Positions 1 through 6,682 of a DNA stretch of 13,503 nt are shown piece by piece; position 1 is the first letter of the stretch, and the number at the start of each line of letters is the position of its first letter. The translations under genes and the position numbers were made by a program. The notes beneath the pieces were generated by a model. It saw only the letters and a program-made list of their open reading frames with translations. It made no database searches and was not told the origin of the DNA. This DNA is from JBGPBY01 sp041481485. GTDB lineage: Bacteria; Acidobacteriota; Terriglobia; 20CM-2-55-15. The DNA lies in contig JBGPBY010000156.1 of NCBI GenBank assembly GCA_041481485.1, forward strand, positions 1 to 13,503, read 5' to 3'.

Positions 1-1787
1 ACTCCATTCGCAATGTGACGGCGTGCCCACTTGCCGGAATTTGCCGGACCGAAGTCTTCGATGTGATTCCCTACGCGAAAGCGACTGCGCGATTCATGTT
101 GGGTCATCCGGACGCACAAGGCTTTGGACGAAAATTCAAAATCGCCTTCTCCGGCTGCGCGGCCGAAGCCTGCGGCCTCGTGAATATGCACGACATGGGG
201 GCGATTGCCGTCAAGCGCATGGAAAACGGCAACGAGAAACATGGCTTCGAATTGTATGTGGGCGGTGGACTTGGCGCCGTGCCTTTCAATGCAAAACTTT
301 TCGATCCTTTTCTCCCGGTCGAGGAGCTGCTTCCTCTGACGCAGGCGATCGCCCGTGTTTTCGCGCGCCTGGGAGAGAAGAAGAATCGCGCTCAGGCGAG
401 AGTCAAGTTTCTGATCGCAAAACTCGGCATTGAAGAATTCAAGAGACTGGTGCTGGAAGAACGAAAGATTCTTCCGCACGATCCACGGTGGACAAGTTAC
501 CTGGCCGAAGTAGACCGAAATGCGGAAAAACCCCTGAAAGCTCCCAGCTTCCTGAATGGGCACAAAAAACCGGAAGGTTTTGATGCCTGGTATGCGACAA
601 ACGTTTATCGGCAAAAGCAGCAGGGATATGCCGCCACTTCGGTGACCCTCCCATTGGGAGATCTGACATCCTGGCAAATGCGGGAACTGGCCACTATCGC
701 GCGCCGATTCTGCGGCGATTCCATTCGCACGACCGTAGAACAGAACATTCTGCTGCGCTGGGTCAGCGAAACGGATTTGCCGGATCTCTATAAAGAACTC
801 CAGCGGATTGGCCTGAACGCGCCAGGCGCCGGCACGATTGTGGATGTGGTTGCCTGCCCAGGCACCGACACCTGCAAACTGGGTATTTCTTCATCCCGCG
901 GATTGGCTGCAGAACTCAGTTCGCGTCTGGCGGAGAAATCCTACACCCACGATGAGAGTATCCGGAATCTGCGCATCAAGATCAGCGGTTGCTTCAACTC
1001 GTGCGGACAGCATCACATTTCGGATCTCGGCTTTTATGGCGTCAGCCGCAATATCGGCAACCGCAAGGTTCCGCATTTTCAAGTCGTGCTGGGCGGGCAG
1101 TGGCAAAACAATGCTGGATCTTATGGCCTGGCGTTGATATCGGTGCCATCCAAGCGGATTCCTGAAGTCGTCGACCGGATCACGGAGCGCTATGTTCGCG
1201 AGAAACAGCACAACGAGAGCTTTCAGAATTTCATCAAGCGGATTGGCAAACGAGAGATGGCGCGGATGCTGGAAGATCTCGCGCGAGTACCGTCTTTTGA
1301 AGTGGATCCATCCTTTTATTCCGATTGGGGTGACCCGCGCGTTTACACCATCGGCGATATGGGAACCGGGGAATGCGCCGGCGAAGTGATCAGTGTGGAG
1401 CAATTTGAAATGGCGGCGGCGGAACGGCTCGTTTTCGAAGGCCAGTTGAGTCTGGACGATGGCGACTTCGCGAAAGCAGATGCTCACGCCTACGACGCCA
1501 TGCTGCAGGCTGCGCTGTCACTGGTGAAGACGGAGTATATGGATGTGCCGCAGGAACCGAACACTGTCGTGAAAGAATTCCGAGTCCGCTTCTACGACAC
1601 CAATCTTCTTGGCGACCGGTATGCCGGAAGTAAGTTCGCCCAGTATCTATTCCGGCGCCACGAAGCGCCACCGGTCGAGTACACGCATGATCACGCTCAT
1701 CGCATCGTGGAGGAAGCGCAGCTCTTCATTGAAGCGGCCCACGCCGGCCACGGCATCATCGCAGAACGGCGGAACAAGCTACCGTAA
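1..1787 (+). CDS. Siroheme-dependent nitrite/sulfite reductase (ferredoxin type), 5'-truncated by the window
   Basis: This is the 3' part of an assimilatory nitrite or sulfite reductase, which passes six electrons to nitrite or sulfite through a coupled 4Fe-4S/siroheme centre in the cytoplasm. The frame is open from base 3, and the GTG at 15 is the internal Val of an RNVTACPLAG motif, so the true start lies upstream. About 594 residues are visible. Two pseudo-symmetric halves can be seen. The second half carries the cluster ligands: ACPGTDTC (Cys codons at 855 and 873, C-x5-C) and SGCFNSCG (Cys codons at 990 and 1002, C-x3-C). The first half also has paired cysteines, ACPLAGIC and SGCAAEAC (C-x4-C, codons 156 and 171). 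About 150 residues follow the reductase core and begin near GTGECAGE; they look helical and resemble, from memory, C-terminal extensions of some Bacteroidetes-type sulfite reductases. Siroheme genes lie 2.2 kb downstream. Nitrite and sulfite specificity cannot be separated from this fragment. Confidence 0.93.
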   Translation, partial: SIRNVTACPLAGICRTEVFDVIPYAKATARFMLGHPDAQGFGRKFKIAFSGCAAEACGLVNMHDMGAIAVKRMENGNEKHGFELYVGGGLGAVPFNAKLFDPFLPVEELLPLTQAIARVFARLGEKKNRAQARVKFLIAKLGIEEFKRLVLEERKILPHDPRWTSYLAEVDRNAEKPLKAPSFLNGHKKPEGFDAWYATNVYRQKQQGYAATSVTLPLGDLTSWQMRELATIARRFCGDSIRTTVEQNILLRWVSETDLPDLYKELQRIGLNAPGAGTIVDVVACPGTDTCKLGISSSRGLAAELSSRLAEKSYTHDESIRNLRIKISGCFNSCGQHHISDLGFYGVSRNIGNRKVPHFQVVLGGQWQNNAGSYGLALISVPSKRIPEVVDRITERYVREKQHNESFQNFIKRIGKREMARMLEDLARVPSFEVDPSFYSDWGDPRVYTIGDMGTGECAGEVISVEQFEMAAAERLVFEGQLSLDDGDFAKADAHAYDAMLQAALSLVKTEYMDVPQEPNTVVKEFRVRFYDTNLLGDRYAGSKFAQYLFRRHEAPPVEYTHDHAHRIVEEAQLFIEAAHAGHGIIAERRNKLP

Positions 1788-2350
1788 TGGATCTTCAGAG
1801 AATCGGAATCAAGATTTTCGCGGAAGATTCCGCCGCGGTAGACGTTCGTGACTTCATTCCTGTGTTCCATACATGGATTCAAAAGCAGGCTGTGGACAAC
1901 CACATGTTGATTGATGTCCACAACTATAGCCATATCCGCAATGGTCCGGGAATCCTGCTTGTCGCTCAGGAAGGCAACTTCAGTATCGATCTTGGCGACG
2001 GTCGTATGGGACTCCTTTACTACCGTAAAAACGGCGGAAGCAGTTTCCCTCCTGTCTTGAAAGCCGCGCTTCAGGCATGCAGCCTTCTGGAATCGGATCC
2101 AACGTTCGCCGGGAAACTTCGATTCCGGACCGACGAAATGCAGATCGTCGCCAACGATCGTTTGCTCGCACCGAATTCCGAAGAAACCCTCTCCGCGCTA
2201 AAACCGGATTTGATATCCGCACTGAAGAGCGCATTGCCGGAGTCCCAGATTTCGCTTTCGCGATCCAGCGTGAATCCAAAGGAACGATTCGCCGTTCGCG
2301 TCGAAACCAGTCCGTCAGCGGATGTGGAGACGCTGCTCGCCCGCCTGTAG
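1787..2350 (+). CDS. Conserved protein of unknown function coupled to the siroheme reductase
   Basis: A 187-aa soluble protein with no signal peptide or membrane segment. Its ATG overlaps the TAA of the reductase (TAATG), which implies translational coupling and probably related function. The N-terminal two thirds contain conserved-looking stretches: FIPVFHTWIQ (about residues 23-32), LLIDVHNYSH-like MLIDVHNYSHI (about 40-50), GPGILLVAQEGNF (about 53-65) and GRMGLLYYRKNG (about 72-83). I recall similar proteins of unassigned function in other bacteria but cannot name a characterised family. The C-terminal third is more variable. The stop codon TAG is the TAG of a TGTAGG repeat end, so the last codons may have been set by repeat insertion. 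I do not assign a function; a folding, cofactor-delivery or electron-transfer accessory role is only a guess from position. Confidence 0.85.
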   Translation: MDLQRIGIKIFAEDSAAVDVRDFIPVFHTWIQKQAVDNHMLIDVHNYSHIRNGPGILLVAQEGNFSIDLGDGRMGLLYYRKNGGSSFPPVLKAALQACSLLESDPTFAGKLRFRTDEMQIVANDRLLAPNSEETLSALKPDLISALKSALPESQISLSRSSVNPKERFAVRVETSPSADVETLLARL

Positions 2351-2369
2351 GCGCGGTCTATGACCGCGC
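2346..2369. repeat. Solitary REP-like hairpin, variant stem
   Basis: A single copy of the dispersed hairpin: TGTAGGCGCGGTC, loop TAT, GACCGCGC. It differs from the other copies at the second stem pair, where G-C has become C-G on both arms, so pairing (8 bp) is kept. Its TAG is the stop codon of the upstream 187-aa gene. No inverted partner with the usual spacing follows before cluster A. Confidence 0.75.
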
Positions 2370-2394
2370 ACTATTCTTCAGTTACCGATTATCA

Positions 2395-2488
2395 TCCCCA
2401 ATGTAGGGGCGGTCATAGACCGCCCGCGATCTGTGGGATTGCATTCCTCAAAATTGCGGGCGGTCATAGACCGCCCCTACATTGGGGA
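2395..2488. repeat. REPIN-like element A (two inverted REP hairpins) at a convergent gene junction
   Basis: Two inverted arms (2396-2427 and 2456-2487, 32 bp) pair perfectly except for the ATA loop centres. They enclose a 28-nt spacer (2428-2455). Each arm holds a hairpin GGGCGGTC-ATA-GACCGCCC (2407-2425 and 2458-2476). The outer ends TGTAGGGG/CCCCTACA are shared with the other clusters. The outermost bases, TCCCCAA/TTGGGGA, are unique to this site yet also inverted. There is no T-tract, so a standard intrinsic terminator is not evident, but an RNA hairpin between converging genes could end or protect both transcripts. The element encodes the last residues and stop codon of the minus-strand gene. 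Confidence 0.9.
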
Positions 2489-3380
2489 CAAGCCAGTCGC
2501 AGATTTCAATCAGTCGAGCACGAAGGGGAACGCTTCGCTCGGCAAAAACCCGCTGACAATGTTCGTACTCTGCACGCCCTTCGACAGTCTCAACCGTAAT
2601 TGGAGCAAAACCAAGGCTGCGAAGATCATAAGGGCTCGCCCGCATATCCACTTCGCGAATATCGCGCGCCAGTTCGAAACAATCGGCAATCAACTCGCTG
2701 GGTGTGAACGGAGTCAGTTTATACGCCCACTTGTAAAGATCCATATTGGCATGCAGGCAACCGCGCTGTTCAAACTCCATAGTCGCCGATCGGCTCAGGA
2801 CATTCCGGTTGAGCGGGCGCGCCGGCGGCGTGAAAAATCGAAATGCGTCGAAATGCGTACAGCAGATCGAATTGGAAGCGACTACCTTTGAAATTTCGTC
2901 CTGCGGGAACCGCAGCGGATAGGCGTTGTGGCGAATTTCCTCGGGGGTCTGCCTGTAGACCATCGCCCACTCATGCATCCCATAACATCCGTAAAATGCC
3001 GGACGTTGTTGCATTGTGGCAAGTAATGCGCGAATGAAGCGGACCGATTCCCGACGATGTTCTCGCAGTCGGGAACGATCGGCAATCACGCCTTCGGGCA
3101 CACGGCGATATTCAGCCCAGCGGAGAAATTCCTCGGACTCCGGACCGCACAACACAAGGTCAGGCCCGGGATGCCAGCGGCGGAACCAGGCCGGCCGGAA
3201 CGAATAATAGGTGAAAAGAAAGTCGTAAACCGGATGCTTCGCTCCGCGGGCGGTGCGGGCCTGATGAGGATCTGTCCACTGGCGTACACGTCGTTCGTGA
3301 GCGCGCTGCCGGGCGCGCCATTCGTAGGACGGCAGCCGAATAGCGTCCGAAACATTCAAGAGTTGATGCAGCGGATGCAT
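2448..3380 (-). CDS. Protein of the family annotated as 3-methyladenine DNA glycosylase (function unverified)
   Basis: A 310-aa soluble protein. The stretch KHPVYDFLFTYYSF followed by RPAWFRRWHPGPD (about residues 45-75) matches, from memory, a family common in actinobacteria and acidobacteria that databases label 3-methyladenine DNA glycosylase. I see no HhH-GPD or AAG signature, so base-excision activity is not shown by the sequence. Other features are GCYGMHEWAMVYR and a C-terminal WAYKLTPFTPSELIADCFELARDIREVDMRASPYDL region. The ATG at 3380 was chosen because it precedes the first family-like sequence; the frame stays open to an ATG at 3473 inside repeat B, but those residues are repeat-encoded and unlikely to be real. 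No clear Shine-Dalgarno precedes 3380. The C-terminus runs into repeat A (VGAVYDRPQF then TGA), so the native end has probably been replaced. It lies 122 nt downstream of the dienelactone hydrolase gene on the same strand. Confidence 0.8.
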   Translation of the reverse strand: MHPLHQLLNVSDAIRLPSYEWRARQRAHERRVRQWTDPHQARTARGAKHPVYDFLFTYYSFRPAWFRRWHPGPDLVLCGPESEEFLRWAEYRRVPEGVIADRSRLREHRRESVRFIRALLATMQQRPAFYGCYGMHEWAMVYRQTPEEIRHNAYPLRFPQDEISKVVASNSICCTHFDAFRFFTPPARPLNRNVLSRSATMEFEQRGCLHANMDLYKWAYKLTPFTPSELIADCFELARDIREVDMRASPYDLRSLGFAPITVETVEGRAEYEHCQRVFAERSVPLRARLIEICDWLVPNVGAVYDRPQF

Positions 3381-3413
3381 ACAAGAGGTTGCGGACAAAT
3401 TCGAATTGAGCAG

Positions 3414-3488
3414 CTGTAGGGGCGGTCTATGACCGCCCGCGATGTCTAAGGCTTTGACAATGTGGGCGGTCATAGACCGCCCCTACAG
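3414..3488. repeat. REPIN-like element B between two minus-strand genes
   Basis: Two inverted 27-nt arms (3414-3440 and 3462-3488) match with one mismatch, around a 21-nt spacer. The hairpins are GGGCGGTC-TAT-GACCGCCC (3420-3438) and its inverse with an ATA loop (3464-3482). The ends again read TGTAGGGG/CCCCTACA. The spacer differs from that of A and C, and outside the ends only one further base pair is inverted. A transcript from the dienelactone hydrolase gene into the glycosylase-like gene would cross this structure, so it could attenuate or stabilise that RNA. Confidence 0.9.
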
Positions 3489-3502
3489 TTCAGAATTTGT
3501 CA

Positions 3503-4390
3503 TTACCGCAAATACTTTTCGAAGAAATCCATCGTGCGCTGCCATGCCAGCTTGGCGGAATTCGCGTCAAATCGCGCATTCGTATCATTGTTGAATCCGT
3601 GATTCGCGCCTTCGTAAACGTAGCCGGTATGCACCACGCCTGCCGCAGTCAACGCCATATCGTACGCCGGCCATCGTCCCGTGATTCCGGTATCGAGGCT
3701 GCCGTATTGCAACAGTAACGGAGTCTTGATTTTCGGTATATCTGCCGCCTGCGCGGGTTGACCATAAAATGCGACGGCCGCGTTGAGTGATGGAATCCGG
3801 GTCGCGAGCGTGTTGGCTATGCCGCCGCCGTAACAGAAACCGACAACGCCAACTTTACCCGTGCTGTCCGGCATCGTTTTGACGAAGTTCGCGGCGGCAA
3901 CAAAGTCTTCCGTCATTTTCATTCCGTTGACCTGCTGGAATTTCTGGGTTGCTGCCTGTTCGTCGCCGGGATATCCGCCCACCGTCGTCAATCCATCCGG
4001 AGCCACCGCGAGGAAATTCGCCAGGCCTATACGCCGTGCGATGTCTTCGATGTGAGGATTCAGGCCCCGATTCTCATGCACAACCAAAACCACCGGGAGT
4101 TTGGCAGGTGCGTTGGCCGGCTTGGCAACATAGGCTTTGATCGTTCCGTTTCCCTGTGGCGACGCAATATCGATGGACGAGATCTTGAGCCGCGCATCGT
4201 CTTTAGGTACCTGTTGTCCCAATGCAAAATTCGGCCGGAGCATTTCAAGCAGCGCAGCCGCGGTTACTCCGCCCACGGCATATTTCTGGGCGCGATCCAG
4301 GAATCCACGGCGGTCGATATGCCCGTGAATGTACAGATCAAAAATGTCGAGAACTTCCTGTTTGAAGTCACTGGCTTTCAGTCGTTCCAT
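3503..4390 (-). CDS. Dienelactone hydrolase family protein with Tat-like N-terminus (YghX-like)
   Basis: A 295-aa alpha/beta hydrolase. The catalytic triad is readable: nucleophile Cys186 in GFCYGGG, Asp233 in YGSLDTG and His264 in EGANHGF. Glu106 in VVHENRGLN corresponds to the conserved active-site Glu of dienelactone hydrolase. The N-terminus (1-60) has DRRGFLDRAQK followed by the hydrophobic VGGVTAAALLEML, the pattern of a twin-arginine leader. This suggests export, although the 26 residues before the arginines are long. The family opens cyclic enol-lactones and related esters; the substrate here is unknown. A strong Shine-Dalgarno (AAAGGAG, + strand 4399-4405) lies about 8 nt before the ATG and supports the start. 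The gene is divergent from hemD and upstream of the glycosylase-like gene on the same strand. Confidence 0.93.
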   Translation of the reverse strand: MERLKASDFKQEVLDIFDLYIHGHIDRRGFLDRAQKYAVGGVTAAALLEMLRPNFALGQQVPKDDARLKISSIDIASPQGNGTIKAYVAKPANAPAKLPVVLVVHENRGLNPHIEDIARRIGLANFLAVAPDGLTTVGGYPGDEQAATQKFQQVNGMKMTEDFVAAANFVKTMPDSTGKVGVVGFCYGGGIANTLATRIPSLNAAVAFYGQPAQAADIPKIKTPLLLQYGSLDTGITGRWPAYDMALTAAGVVHTGYVYEGANHGFNNDTNARFDANSAKLAWQRTMDFFEKYLR

Positions 4391-4398
4391 TTTCGAAT

Positions 4399-4405
4399 CT
4401 CCTTT
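4399..4405 (-). promoter_or_regulatory. Ribosome binding site of the dienelactone hydrolase gene
   Basis: Read on the minus strand this is AAAGGAG, about 8 nt before the ATG at 4390. It is one of the strongest Shine-Dalgarno matches in the window and fixes this start. Confidence 0.8.
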
Positions 4406-4476
4406 GAAGTTGCCGATTGGCGGTGTGCCGGAAGGATACCATCACGGGCCGCCGGAACTCTCGACAAGATTCTTCA

Positions 4477-4485
4477 TGTTATGAT
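4477..4485 (+). promoter_or_regulatory. Candidate extended -10 promoter of the siroheme operon
   Basis: TGTTATGAT matches the extended -10 consensus TGnTATAAT apart from one base. It lies in the divergent intergenic region, 24 nt before the hemD ATG. No -35 box sits at 16-18 nt spacing (TCGACA at 4461 is only 13 nt away), which fits an extended -10 promoter. Transcription would start near 4492 and leave a leader of about 18 nt. The call is by consensus only. Confidence 0.4.
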
Positions 4486-4509
4486 TTTTGCTCTCACGAG
4501 TTTCTCCGC

Positions 4510-5331
4510 ATGACAAAACCGTTGGAAGGCGTGCGCGTCGCCATCACCGAAAATCGTTTCCCCGAACAACTCACCCAGTTGCTGGAACGATATGGCGCGT
4601 CCGTTTACTCGTGCCCCCTGCTGCGCGAGACTCCCATTGAAGATATCGAGAACACGCGCCGGTTTATCCAGCTTTGTGAAACGACAGACGTCGACTACGT
4701 CATTTTCTATACCGGGGTCGGCGTTGATTTCCTCTTTCGCATGGCGAACAAGCCGGAAATCCTCGGCCGCGCAAAGACAGTCGCACGCGGACCGAAGTCG
4801 GTAAACGCTCTGCGAAAATATGGCGTAACGGTTGATTTCGTTGCCGATGCGCCGACAACTGCCGGCATTCTTCAAACATTGTCGCGTGAAGATCTCCGCA
4901 ATAAGGCGGTCCTGGTACAGCTGTATGGCGAAGAGAACCTGGAGCTCCGCAGTGTTCTGGAATCGAAGGGAGCGCGGGTTACCGGTCTGTCTTTATACCG
5001 CTACGAACAGGCCTCTGATCCGGGAGCCGTTGCCGAACTGGTCCGGGCGATAACGCAGGGCGAAATCCAGGCCATCACATTTACCAGTGGCCCGCAGGCC
5101 CGCTTTCTCCTTCAGGCGGCGGCGGAGCAAGGGAATCGTGAGGCACTGCTGGATAAACTCGCAAAACATGTCGTTGTGGTTTCGATCGGAGAAGTGACTT
5201 CACGAACACTACGTACGCACGGAATCGAGCCGCATGTTGTACCGGCAGAACCGAAGATGGGACCGATGGTCAAGGCGCTGGCAGACTATTTCGACAAGAG
5301 AAACAAAGAATGTTCTATCCCATCTTCATAG
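4510..5331 (+). CDS. hemD: Uroporphyrinogen-III synthase
   Basis: A 273-aa cytoplasmic enzyme that cyclises hydroxymethylbilane and inverts ring D to give uroporphyrinogen III, the branch point to heme, siroheme and cobalamin. The two-lobed HemD pattern is visible: N-terminal GVRVAITENRFPEQLTQLLERYG with a conserved-type FYTGVGVDFLF near residue 77, a linker, then the second lobe with ITFTSGPQARFLLQ near 195 and VVSIGEVTSRTLRTHG near 220. The length is usual for the family. The frame is open from 4417, but the ATG at 4510 starts the domain and lies just downstream of the candidate promoter; its Shine-Dalgarno is weak. The last 22 nt overlap the next gene. Clustering with two siroheme enzymes indicates that this copy serves, at least partly, siroheme synthesis. 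No hemC is in the window. Confidence 0.93.
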   Translation: MTKPLEGVRVAITENRFPEQLTQLLERYGASVYSCPLLRETPIEDIENTRRFIQLCETTDVDYVIFYTGVGVDFLFRMANKPEILGRAKTVARGPKSVNALRKYGVTVDFVADAPTTAGILQTLSREDLRNKAVLVQLYGEENLELRSVLESKGARVTGLSLYRYEQASDPGAVAELVRAITQGEIQAITFTSGPQARFLLQAAAEQGNREALLDKLAKHVVVVSIGEVTSRTLRTHGIEPHVVPAEPKMGPMVKALADYFDKRNKECSIPSS

Positions 5332-5942
5332 AACTTCAAGACCGCCGTGTGCTGGTTATTGGAGGAGGTGCGGTCGCCGAACGCAAAGTCGATTCGCTGC
5401 TGGATGCCGGAGCGAATGTCACCATTGTCAGCCCCAGCGCGACTCATCGACTGATGGAACTCGCTCGTTCCGGCAGGGTCACCTTGCATCAGCGCCGATT
5501 TGAGCCATCCGATCTGGCAGGGGCCTCTCTCGCAATTTCGGCAACCGACGATCCTTCGACCCAAAAGGAAGTGGCCGCTGCCGCGGCCTCAAAGAACATT
5601 CTCGTCAACACTGTGGATAAGCCCGATCTCTGCGACTTCATCGTTCCATCGATTCTGCGGCGCGGGGAGATCACGGTTGCGATTTCAACATCGGGAAATA
5701 GTCCGGCTCTTGCAGCGGAGTTGCGAAAACGGTTCGACGGCGTTTTGACGGATGCGATGGCTCGGACTGCGCGCGTGCTCGGTGCAGTCCGCAACGAAGT
5801 TCATGAACGATATCCGGACAGCGAGAAGCGCAAGCGGATTTTTGAGACGATTATCGATTCGGGAATTGTCGATTGGATCTCGAACTGTGATGATGATGCG
5901 GCAATTGCGCGAGTCCGGCAAATGATTGATGGAGATTCATGA
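5310..5942 (+). CDS. Precorrin-2 dehydrogenase / sirohydrochlorin ferrochelatase (CysG-N / Met8 type)
   Basis: A 210-aa cytoplasmic protein matching the N-terminal module of CysG and yeast Met8p. It oxidises precorrin-2 to sirohydrochlorin with NAD+ and may then insert Fe2+ to give siroheme. The Rossmann motif VLVIGGGAVAERK lies at residues 14-26. Asp103 in VNTVDKPDLCDF corresponds to the catalytic Asp104 of CysG. VAISTSGNSPALA (123-135) matches the conserved CysG segment after it. The C-terminal helical part (about 140-210) completes the Met8-like fold. The gene overlaps hemD by 22 nt and ends in an ATGA overlap with the SUMT gene. The methyltransferase is therefore a separate gene rather than fused as in enterobacterial CysG. 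Whether it also chelates iron cannot be read from sequence alone; no separate sirB-like chelatase gene is nearby, which favours bifunctionality. Confidence 0.94.
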   Translation: MFYPIFIELQDRRVLVIGGGAVAERKVDSLLDAGANVTIVSPSATHRLMELARSGRVTLHQRRFEPSDLAGASLAISATDDPSTQKEVAAAAASKNILVNTVDKPDLCDFIVPSILRRGEITVAISTSGNSPALAAELRKRFDGVLTDAMARTARVLGAVRNEVHERYPDSEKRKRIFETIIDSGIVDWISNCDDDAAIARVRQMIDGDS

Positions 5943-6682
5943 CGGCACAGGGAATGGTTTACATCGTTGGCGCGGGGCCGGGCGACCCCGACCTCATCAC
6001 CGTCAAGGGTCTGCGCTGTTTGCGCGAATCGGATGTCATTCTCCACGATCGTCTGATCCCCACGGGTCTGCTCACCCAGGCCCGCGGCGATGCGATGCTG
6101 ATCGATGTGGGAAAACGGTTTGGTCATGAGGACCGTCAGCAGCCTGAAATTCACAAGCTGATGATCGAATATGCTTGTCAGGGCAAAACGGTTTGCCGTC
6201 TCAAAGGCGGCGATCCATTTATTTTCGGGCGGGGCGGTGAAGAGGCAGAGGCTTTGATTGCAGCGTCCGTCCCATTCGCCATCGTCCCCGGCGTCAGCAG
6301 CGTTACGGCAGCAGCCGTTGCTGCGGGTTTTCCGCTGACGCATCGGGAACACAACCATGGATTCCTCGTCATCACCGGATCGCGTTCTGCCCGATTCGAC
6401 GCGGCCGAATGGTCTGCGGCGCGCGTCATGCTGAAATCCGGCGGGACGGTTGTGGTCTTTATGGGACTTGTCCGATTGGAGGCCATTGTTGCCAATCTGC
6501 TCGAAAATGGGTGCGCGCCGGATCTTCCTGTAGCCTTGATCTCACGCGCCACATGGCCCACGGAAGAAACGCGGGCGGGCACCATTCGAGACATTGTTCA
6601 TAAATCCGCTGGACTGAGTCCTCCAGCACTTTTGATACTGGGTGACGTGGTGGCCCTGTCGCATGAAAAACGAAATTCTTGA
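5939..6682 (+). CDS. cobA: Uroporphyrinogen-III C-methyltransferase (SUMT)
   Basis: A 247-aa tetrapyrrole methylase that transfers methyl groups from two S-adenosylmethionine to C2 and C7 of uroporphyrinogen III, giving precorrin-2. The family signatures are complete: VYIVGAGPGDPDLIT (7-21), VCRLKGGDPFIFGRGGEE (85-102), VPGVSSVTAAA (116-126) and GFPLTHRE (130-137). GGAG-like GGAGA at 5931 lies 4 nt before the ATG at 5939, which overlaps the previous stop (ATGA). An in-frame ATG at 5954 begins right at the conserved region and is a possible alternative. The last 20 nt overlap the phosphatase gene. Together with the two preceding genes it makes siroheme for the reductase at the start of the window. 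No cobalamin-specific genes are adjacent, so siroheme is the likely product. Confidence 0.95.
   Translation: MTAQGMVYIVGAGPGDPDLITVKGLRCLRESDVILHDRLIPTGLLTQARGDAMLIDVGKRFGHEDRQQPEIHKLMIEYACQGKTVCRLKGGDPFIFGRGGEEAEALIAASVPFAIVPGVSSVTAAAVAAGFPLTHREHNHGFLVITGSRSARFDAAEWSAARVMLKSGGTVVVFMGLVRLEAIVANLLENGCAPDLPVALISRATWPTEETRAGTIRDIVHKSAGLSPPALLILGDVVALSHEKRNS

Noticed and set aside
891..1487. Antisense open frame of 198 codons inside the reductase gene
   Set aside because: It is a shadow of the reductase coding strand, lacks a ribosome binding site and contains no recognisable motif.
2351..2487. Rho-independent terminators at the GGGCGGTC hairpins
   Set aside because: Stems are GC-rich but no run of T follows on either strand; the same hairpins also occur between tandem genes. 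A transcript-end role stays possible but is not shown.
3381..3473. N-terminal extension of the glycosylase-like gene to an ATG at 3473
   Set aside because: The extra 31 residues are mostly encoded by the spacer and left arm of repeat B and have no family-like sequence.
2396..3488. CRISPR array from repeated hairpin sequences
   Set aside because: The repeats are inverted pairs at irregular distances (tens to nearly a thousand bases), with a protein gene between them and no regular spacers or cas genes.
4461..4485. A -35 box TCGACA paired with TATGAT upstream of hemD
   Set aside because: The spacing is only 13 nt, too short for a sigma70 promoter; the extended -10 alone is kept as the candidate.
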